Source of the DNA: Trichobilharzia szidati
Lineage: Eukaryota > Platyhelminthes > Trematoda > Strigeidida > Schistosomatidae
Direction: 5' to 3'
Length of the DNA stretch: 64,000 nt
Assembly (NCBI GenBank): GCA_944472155.2
Contig: OX235271.1
Location: 27,164,977-27,228,976, forward strand
Shown here: positions 57,601 to 64,000 of the stretch, piece after piece
Layout: the number at the start of each line of letters is the position of its first letter
Numbering within the stretch: position 1 is the first letter of the stretch
Notes under the pieces: model-generated
Told to the model about the DNA's origin: nothing
What the model saw: only the letters and a program-made list of their open reading frames with translations
Database searches by the model: none
Translations under genes and position numbers: made by a program

Positions 57601-60600
57601 ACATCGCCATTTCACACTTTCCTCTGAATTCCTTTTCAGCTAGCCCCATGATTATCCGTAAGATTTCATTTCCTCCTCACATAATCTCCTTCATGTCACC
57701 TTAAGATAACCAACTCGTCGTTTTCTATTCGGGTTCCACTTGAGAGCCTGGAGCACAGTACCACTCAGCAGTCTACTCAGCGTGTGTCCAACCCATCTCC
57801 ATTTCCTTTTGTGTATTGTTGGCCAACAAGTTCTTGGTTGATTCGTTCCCAGAGTTCCCTGCTATTTTCTTCAATATAAAGCTAGCGAAGGCATCTATTG
57901 ATAAATTGACTATCTGTAGACTGATTAATGTTGAATAATCTTTTATACTGAGTGCTGTTGATCTCTGTACGGACTTCACAGTAACGGGGGTCTGTCTTAC
58001 TTTGGTGACCCTGACTGGCTTCGACATCCTCATTCGTACCTCCATTATTTAAATAACGCTGCCTAGGTAAATGAAACAGAGGATTTCTTTTAGATTTCTC
58101 CTGTTGGTGGTGACCGATGCTTGTTGATGTTGGTTGGGTGTCTTCATCACCTCTGTCTTCTCTGTATTCACCTGAATTCCTGTCTTCGCTGTCTCCTCTG
58201 CAAACTTGTTGGTTTTCATCTGTAGATCTTTGACTTTGTCTGACGTGAAATATTAATCATCCACGAAGTCTAGATATCCTGGCTTTAGTTCTACCACTAA
58301 GGTATCACGAATAGTGTTACTTGGTTATATTTTTGTATTATCAGAATCATTATTTCAGGGACTTTTCTTCCTTTTATCAAATTTAGAAGTACATCGACAC
58401 CGAAAGGTTGGTATCAAGGTCATTCATTTGTGAAAAAGAATCTCCATAAACCTGCCACATGTCATCATTGTTCAGATCTTTTATGGGGAATATTAGGAAC
58501 AACTGGAATGGTTTGTGAAGGTTAGTTCATTGCAGATATTTTTTGTATGTTTTCCGTCTGTTAATATTATTTCTGCTTGTTAATATTGAACCACAATAAA
58601 TAATAGTAATGATAATAATGATGATGTATTTGTCCATTAACAAGACCGAGTGAAAACAGGAATCATTCACGTATGACATAAAGAAAACACAAATATATAT
58701 GCGTATTGTACCTAGTTAACAATCAATAATAATGTATATTCCAGAATTTATTGATATAAAAAATAGGATAGGTGACTTGGTACACTGGAAGACGATCAAG
58801 AATAATTGATTATTCAATCAAGATCATTTGTTCTTTTTCCCCAGAGGGTTGGTTCTCTTATTCTCATTCTTCCTTCGATTTCCAGTACCTAAAAGTATTG
58901 AAGGTATATTTCAGGAAAACAAAGCATATAAAAGGTTACTATCAAGTGATAAGGCGAAATTGTTAAAGCAGTGATTACGTAATAATCTGTTAATTGACGA
59001 TAACAATAAAGAGTGGTTCGATAGCTGACATTGTGAGAATTGCTTTCATATATGCAAGATAACTGATAACTGAATGTCCACTTGACAGATCACGAAATGA
59101 CATTTGCTTGAAGAAAAACAGAGCTGTTCAGTACTCCTCGGTTTTCAGTGATTCTTCAACTAAAGTCATTTCGTGATAAAATGTAAAGAATCATTCAAAT
59201 CCCTGCAAACCAAAACTTGAAGAGTAATCTGTTGCACACAAGCTTCTGGCCATAGGATGAAGTTGTCTGAGAATTCGCGACCAGCGGGGTCCACTAATTT
59301 GGGTGTCAGGACAAATACTCGTCTATGGCATTGGCTGGCGGTGGCGCTACATATCTACTGGAATTGACAGAGGTGAATATTCATCGACCGTTGGGTCTGG
59401 TCCTAGTGGCTGAATGGTGTACGAGCTCGCCTTGTAACCTGAAGGTCCTGGGGTCGAACATCAGTGAGTGCGTACTGATGAAGAGCCCTAAACTGTGACG
59501 AAACATCTGTTCAGTATTCCTTGGTGGTTTTTATTGGTTCTCTAACTAAAGTCAGTTTGTGATCAAAATTTAAATCTAAAGTAAATGAAAAGGCAGACAA
59601 GAACCGTGATTACATTATCATAAAATCACCAATGCATCGATGATACAAAGAAATCTGAAACTACAATTTCGTTTTTGATTATTTAATTTGAATTTGAAGT
59701 TTATAACTTTGAAGGAGAGATTTTAATAGAGCTAAATGAAAAATATGGTTTGTTGATGATTCAGTGGGAGAATGCTCACCAACGACGCCTCACGTGGTCC
59801 GGATTCGATTGCCAGTCGACGCACCCCTAAGCCTCACTTATTCGGTGGTAAATCCTTTAAAGAGGAAAGTTCAGACATGAGGCTAGCAACTTCACTCCGT
59901 AAAACGAAATGCCATCACTAGTGAAAATTCAGAGCTCAAGCTTAAAGCCCCTATGTTTCACTCGAAATGCAAAGGAAAGAAGAGACAGAAAAGATTTAAT
60001 CTACATACTGTTCAATAAATTGAAATCGTGCCTAACTTTAAACGTCTTTTTCTAATATTTTGTTCAGTGAAGCATATGCTCTTTTTGTGACGTATATATT
60101 ATAAACTTGAGGTAGTATGTACACAATTAAATTGTCCGAATATCTAGGTGTCGTTTGTCGACTACGAAAGACGTTATACTGTTCGAAATATCAGTATTTG
60201 TAAATACCATTTTCTTCGTGACTAAATATTTTAAAAAGCTGCTTTAATGCTGGATTTTCAAGCAGCTGTTCTTGATAAACTAAATTTGGACAGTACAGTT
60301 CTACGGAATTTGTCATGTGCACCTCTGATAAACTCCATCCTACGTAATAATAATAATAATAATAGGAGTTTCATTCTGGAAAATATGATTATACACAATG
60401 CAGAATTCGCAGCGTAATTTATTGCAAAATATTTACTCTCCGTATAGAATCTTCAAGTAAAGCATATTGTCAAGCAGTGGTTTGTAGGGATTTTGTTTGA
60501 TTGTTTGGAGGATCTCATCATGAGCTGATGTCGTTAGAAACATTGAAAACCTGGGATTACTGGATAGCTATTCCGTCCTAGTTTTGGTGCATGCTGATGA

Positions 60601-61618
60601 AGAGTCGCAAACTAGGGCGAAGCAGCTGTTGAGTACTCCCAGGTTTTCCAATGGTTCTCTAACTGATGTCAGCTCATGATGATATTCCGCAACCAGTTAA
60701 AGCATATTGATTTACAGTATATCGTATGGTGGAATTTCGTTCCATATGAAATAAAGACACAATATTCTATGACATGTTCTCTTCATTTTCATTTTGAAGC
60801 GCACAGTGTTAGGTTGGAAGTCAGTCAAAAATTTCCGTGGGTGTTCATATTGTAACAACAGAAGACAAGCAAGGGTCAGGCAACAGATCGTTTATTAAGG
60901 AAAATCAACACATATTTATAGATTTCAATGTACATTATTGTAGATTATTGTTAGTAGAAAATACAGTCTTTTGATTGGTTGTTTCTCACAGAAAGTTAAC
61001 CTTGCATCTCTTTGTGGCTGTGTCAGATCATCCATATGCTAACTGTATCCGCCTACGCAAAGCCTTTGTTCTCATTTTCTCACGACCAATATTGGGGACA
61101 TAAAGATTGACGTCAATTACTGTCTACCAACTTTGGCTAGCAGCCAGCTCTCACCACAATATTACTATCCATAGACATAATTCGAAGATTAAAACAACAC
61201 GAAACAGATAAAAGTAGACGCATTATGCTGGATGAAAATTAACATGACCCAGTGATTTAAACAGGCCATCAAATAAGTCTCATGAAAGAAACTGACGTGC
61301 TACGTTAAAACGTTTCGACCTAACTACTCTTACTACTGCTGGTATCATTCAATAGTATATATCTACACCATTAAGCATGTGGTATTTATAAAATAAATGA
61401 CTAATACATGAAATGTGGTGGTCGCCGTTTAGACTACAGTTGTAGTGTGTATTTCTTTCATATTAAAAAAAATTTTTTTAATGCAATAACTGATGAATGC
61501 TTTTTCTTTTTTTTCCTCTGTTCTTTCCTCCCAAATAGTTTGTAATTTCTTAGCTCATGAAAAATGTATGCGTGTGGTTGTCACTGCATGTACTTGTATT
61601 GCACCATTTTTAACAAAG
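54552..61618 (+). CDS. DGKQ: diacylglycerol kinase theta-like protein, N-terminal exons (continues beyond window)
   Basis: Exons 54552-54643, 58387-58520 and 61539-61618; phases 2, 1 and 0 agree. The protein begins with an acidic, Ser-rich N-terminus (MDSFTSETEADLIPSSGSAS) and continues into GHSFVKKNLHKPATCHHCSD ... CEVCNFLAHEKCMRVVVTAC. All eight C1 ligands are present with exact spacing H-X12-C-X2-C-X14-C-X2-C-X4-H-X2-C-X7-C. The flanking GHSF, CSDLLWG, CNF-HEKC and CT-IAP most resemble the first of the three cysteine-rich domains of DGK theta (Caenorhabditis dgk-1), enzymes that turn diacylglycerol into phosphatidic acid. The kinase domain is not in the window, so another C1 protein cannot be excluded. 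An in-frame stop at 54534-54536 lies upstream of the ATG. Confidence 0.7.
54820..55140 (+). mobile_element. SINE-B in DGK-like intron 1
   Basis: GTCGTGACCAGAGGGGTCC, GGAATTCTCGGGCTGTTGG, GGTCCTGCGTTCGATCG and GATGAAGAGTTTCAAGG. Moderately diverged. Confidence 0.55.
55690..56180 (-). mobile_element. two minus-strand SINE copies (tRNA-like type 55690-55860; SINE-B 55880-56180)
   Basis: The first, reversed, reads TATCTCAGTGGTAAGGTCTC with B box CCGGTTCAAATCTCAC, similar to the tRNA-like part of 11395-11650. The second has GAAAACTAGGAAGTACTAAAC, a lost B box (TTTTAACCCAAGACCTTC) and CCATGTATCCTAACTTCTG. Confidence 0.5.
56366..56602 (+). mobile_element. SINE-A, long-body type
   Basis: GTGCGTCGGTGGTATAGTGG head, GAGGTTCGACCCCCGG B box, body GCAGGAGGCTAGCAACCCC, end CCACTGGGGAACGTGAAGG and an A run. 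Confidence 0.75.
57075..57260 (-). mobile_element. SMalpha-like repeat, strongly decayed hammerhead
   Basis: On the minus strand GATCATCG-type flank and reversed B box (CGAAACTCGAACGGGG), and ATACATCTAAATAACGAATC then CAAACAGGATGAAATAC at 57120-57157. The core is lost (AACGAAT), GAAA is kept. Confidence 0.45.
57393..57530 (-). mobile_element. SINE-A body, head lost, minus strand
   Basis: ACGTTCCCCAGTGGAACATAG ... GAGGTTGCTAGCCTCATGCC ... GAGGTAAAGGAGTGCG; the tRNA-like head is absent. Confidence 0.65.
57545..58270 (-). mobile_element. LINE-1f, old, minus strand
   Basis: Starts at the reversed (TAA)n end ATTATTATTGTTGTTCCCTTGG; decayed C-terminal block (complement of 57773-58045 includes KEMEMGWTHAE). 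Next to the SINE and upstream of DGK exon 2. Confidence 0.6.
58387..58520 (+). CDS. DGKQ: DGK-like exon 2 (first half of C1 domain)
   Basis: Acceptor after TTTATCAAATTTAG with a pyrimidine tract in front. The upstream AG at 58357 is rejected because it gives a stop in the required phase. Donor GAAG|GTTAGT. Confidence 0.85.
59090..59560 (+). mobile_element. SINE-B: partial (59090-59220) and full unit (59270-59560)
   Basis: The full unit: CGACCAGCGGGGTCCAC, GGTCCTAGTGGCTGAATGG, CTTGTAACCTG, GGTCCTGGGGTCGAACATC and ATTGGTTCTCTAACTAAAG. Confidence 0.6.
59750..59990 (+). mobile_element. SINE-A, diverged long-body type
   Basis: GATTCAGTGGGAGAATGCTC, CGTGGTCCGGATTCGATTGCC, CATGAGGCTAGCAAC and TTTCACTCGAAATGCAAAGG. 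Confidence 0.5.
60344..60364 (+). repeat. (TAA)n microsatellite
   Basis: Seven TAA units with no recognisable element attached. Confidence 0.8.
60480..60700. mobile_element. SINE-B inverted halves
   Basis: 60480-60590 is the reversed body (GTTTGTAGGGATTTTG ... CGTCCTAGTTTTGG) and 60590-60700 the forward body (GATGAAGAGTCGCAAACTAG ... CTCTAACTGATGTCAGC). The central tRNA head is missing, leaving a hairpin. Confidence 0.6.
60851..61158. mobile_element. solo LTR with 4-bp target-site duplication
   Basis: 308 bp from TGTAACAACAGAAGACAAGC to CTCTCACCACA, flanked by ATAT at 60847-60850 and 61159-61162. Same family as 19292-19553. Probably left by LTR-LTR recombination of an LTR retrotransposon. 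Confidence 0.7.
61539..61618 (+). CDS. DGKQ: DGK-like exon 3 (second half of C1 domain)
   Basis: Acceptor TTCCTCCCAAATAG, donor AAG|GTTAGT, phase 1 to 0. It contributes Cys, His, Cys, Cys ligands (CNFLAHEKCMRVVVTAC) and ends CTCIAPFLTK. Confidence 0.88.
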
Positions 61619-61724
61619 GTTAGTGAAGATTCTGTGTTATTTCAATTCTTTTTCAATGACTGATATAATGTTTCATGTGTAATTGTCAGTTTACCTGTAA
61701 TATTCTAGTTTTATTACTAGTATT

Positions 61725-62365
61725 ATTATCATTATTCTTTTGGGTTCCTAGTGGATCATAAGGCTTTAACAGCACATCTCCACTTGGTCCTGTTCTCTGC
61801 AGTCTTCTTTAACCGGCTCCACAATTACCCATGGGCTCTCATCTCCTCTTCACGCATTCTCCCTGAATTTCACCCTTGGACCCTCACCCGACTGAACGTT
61901 TCCCATTCGGATTTCACTCGGGCGATGGTCTAGCATGTGATGTTACCCGACGGTCTCCTCAAGGTGTGTCCGATCCATCTATTTCGATTTCCTTCGGTAT
62001 ATTTGTTGAGCAATAGGTTCCTGATTGCTTCGTTCCCAGAGTTCCTTGTTGCTAACTGTTTATGACTGGCCATATGATCTTCACTATGGAGCATTTAAAG
62101 GCAGCTGTTTATGAAAATCTGCAGTAGCCTGTTAGAAATACTTTCAGTGACGCGCTCTCTAAGTTTCTAAATCATATGGAAGGACTGACTTAACATTGGT
62201 GCTGAAAATCAGAATCTTGCTCTTTATGCTGAGTGCAGAAGATTTCCAAACTGATTTGAGGGTAATGAATGTTTACCTTGTCTTTTCAATTCTGGCTTTG
62301 ACATCCTTATCTGCGCTGTCGTCTGTAGTTCAAACTATACTGCCTAGATAAGTGAAGGAAGTTTT
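61725..62365 (-). mobile_element. LINE-1f, old, minus strand
   Basis: Reversed (TAA)n end TTATTATCATTATTC, then TTGGGTTCCTAGTGGATCAT and decayed C-terminal and RT segments up to AACTATACTGCCTAGATAAG. Confidence 0.65.
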
Positions 62366-62367
62366 TT

Positions 62368-62593
62368 TTCCTTCACGTTCCCCAGTGGAACATAGGGCTT
62401 CAAGCTAGTGGCTTGAAGTTTCTGTAGCAGTGATTATTTTACAGGATGGGGTTTGCTAGCCTCATGCCCAACTTTTCCTCTTCACCCGCATTAGTTCTGG
62501 CTTAGCGAGGTACAGGAGTTCGTCGGCCGGGGATCGAACCCCGGACCATGTGCATGGTCGGCGGGCGTCCTAACCGCTATGCCACCGACACAC
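62368..62593 (-). mobile_element. SINE-A, long-body type, minus strand
   Basis: The reversed head at about 62524-62590 keeps a perfect T-arm (CCGGGGTTCGATCCCCGG) and GTGGCATAGCGGTTAGG. Body and end as in 56366-56602. It inserted at the end of the LINE-1f copy. Confidence 0.75.
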
Positions 62594-62762
62594 AGTGAAG
62601 GAAATGACCCCCGTCAAATATTTCTGTTTTGGTTGTGCTTGTTTGATTGTGTGTAGTTAAGGTTTTTTATGGTTAGTATTAGCCTATTAGTTCCGTATAT
62701 CTCTACAGCCCTAAGACATAGCCACTGATAGTGAAAGATATGAAGAGGCTAGTTATCTTTGA

Positions 62763-63031
62763 CTATGGATCGGACTCAGGACCTTCAGGTAGCAAAGCTA
62801 GCCTGCTTATCATTCGGGGATTGGTTGACTAGTGGTTGATAAATTCTAGCCTCTGACAACTTGCAATCGATAGCTCGCCCACCGGCAAACGTCACTAGCG
62901 AGTACTTTTCCCTAGATTCGATCCTATGCAGAATAATAGGTGAGTACTAATGAGCAGTCCCAAACTGCGATGAAACAGCTGTCTAGTACTTCGTGATTTT
63001 CAATAGTTCTCTAACTGGAGTCACTTCGCGA
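62763..63031. repeat. left arm of a ~270-bp inverted duplication (SINE-B-containing)
   Basis: CTATGGATCGGACTCAGGAC ... GGAGTCACTTCGCGA. The complement of 63579-63848 follows it with only scattered mismatches. Confidence 0.8.
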
Positions 63032-63239
63032 GTCACTATCTCCTGTGTTAACTGGTAGAATATGGCCGCCAATATTTAGCGTTTGTGTAAAATATATTAG
63101 GTAAGCAGGAAAACCCAGTCTATGAGTTTGCGAATCAGGACATATAGAGATGGCTAAGATATATGTGTTACTCATGCTTTCCTCATCTAGCAATGTTAGC
63201 TGAAATGGGATTGGGATAGAAAAGAGTCTAATGGTGGTT

Positions 63240-63535
63240 AGGTAGAAACATAGCATCGATTTATGATGTCCTTAATCATGTTAGAAACGTTTAAACTGCC
63301 TAGTTGGGTTCTTTGAGACGCTAAAAACCAATAACTGGAGACTGCTGACGACACGGTTGGATACCATTCTCACTGGTACAGATGCACTTACTTTTTTTAA
63401 TCTCTTAGATCCATCACATGCTGATTATCCTCCAATCACGTCTATTATGGTTTCTTTGTATTTCTTTTTCTACCTAAGTTTTTTGTGATCTTACGAAACG
63501 TTTCAACTTGAACTGGTGCACTTTTGTTTAGTTTA
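63240..63535 (+). mobile_element. LINE-2f-related 3' end, old, plus strand, in the loop of the inverted duplication
   Basis: GATGCACTTACTTTTTTTAATCTC ... GTTTCAACTTGAACTGGTGCAC, parallel to 53740-54125. Confidence 0.4.
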
Positions 63536-63578
63536 TTTGCTTAGGATGTACAGAATAATAATTAAATATGAATTCTGA

Positions 63579-63848
63579 TCGCGAAGTGACTCCAGTTAGA
63601 GAACTATTGAAAATCACTAAGTACTAGGCAGTTATTTGATCGCAGTTTGGGACTGCTCATCAGCACTCACCTATGATTCTGCCTGGAATCGAATCTAGGG
63701 AAAAGTACTCGCTAGTGACGTTTGCCGGTGGGTGAGCTATCGATTGCAAGTTGTCAGAGGCTAGAATTTATCAACCACTAGTCAACCAATCCCCGAATGA
63801 TAAGCAGGCTAGCTTTGCTACCTGGAGGTCCTGAGTCCGATCCATAGT
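63579..63848. repeat. right arm of the inverted duplication
   Basis: TCGCGAAGTGACTCCAGTTAG ... GGTCCTGAGTCCGATCCATAG, the inverse of 62763-63031; 63849-64000 continues with decayed SINE-B body. Confidence 0.8.
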
Positions 63849-64000
63849 AAGACTGTCGGTCCCGAACTAGGAGGAAACAGCTGTTCAGTAGCACTCTCTG
63901 GTTTTCAATTTATATCAGTTCATTGTCAAAGGTGAAACCTGCCACTACTGCTACTACAACTGCTTCAATGCTTTTTTCCATCAGTGGGTCTTACTATTTT

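Noticed and set aside
58358..58386. Earlier acceptor (TATTTCAG) for DGK-like exon 2
   Set aside because: In the phase left by exon 1 it reads into TAG within ten codons; the acceptor at 58385-58386 keeps the frame open.
1..64000. CRISPR arrays, operons, bacterial promoters
   Set aside because: No spaced direct repeats and all supported genes have spliceosomal introns.

Overview
The window looks like nuclear DNA of a blood fluke of the Schistosoma group; the species is not resolved. The reasons are AT-rich DNA with long introns behind very short 5' ones, a dense mixture of non-LTR retrotransposons, Penelope-like elements (PLEs) and tRNA-derived SINEs, remnants of the SMalpha-type repeat that carries hammerhead ribozymes in schistosomes, and host proteins that read as animal orthologues. 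No prokaryotic gene organisation, CRISPR array or ordinary tRNA gene is visible.

Three host genes can be rebuilt from splice sites and matching codon phase. (1) The 3' end of a + strand gene, 1538-26575, seven exons, about 500 codons with stop, is best read as CFAP65/CCDC108, an axonemal ASH/MSP-domain protein. (2) A complete - strand prohibitin-1 gene, 43910 down to 35764, has five exons, 274 residues and a 35-nt first intron. (3) The first three coding exons of a + strand gene, 54552-61618 and continuing past the right edge, encode a perfect C1 (diacylglycerol/phorbol-ester) zinc finger most like the first C1 domain of diacylglycerol kinase theta.

Region by region: 1-950 is the 3' end of a PLE (GIY-YIG domain and tail). 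1538-26575 is CFAP65, with its introns packed by PLEs, two LINE families and SINEs; coding exon 2 is itself split by a 5'-truncated LINE with an 11-bp target-site duplication. 26.6-35.7 kb is an intergenic repeat block containing SMalpha-like units and a 3.2-kb LINE with a 13-bp target-site duplication. 35.8-43.9 kb is PHB1. 44-54.5 kb is intergenic, with a PLE tail, a degraded CR1/jockey-like LINE, a broken LINE and SINEs; 50.3-53.7 kb is largely repeat-poor. 54.5-64 kb is the start of the DGK-like gene with SINEs, old LINEs, a solo LTR and a large inverted duplication at the right end.

Names used for repeats here are local. LINE-1f is the (TAA)n-tailed RTE-like family and LINE-2f the family with tetranucleotide tails. 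SINE-A has a GCGTCGG-type tRNA head, and SINE-B has a tRNA-Thr-like head with CTTGTAA in the anticodon-loop position. The most interesting signals are the exon-splitting LINE, the inverted PLE copies that flank CFAP65 exon 3, hammerhead-like folds in two unrelated PLE tails, and the variable tetranucleotide tails of LINE-2f.
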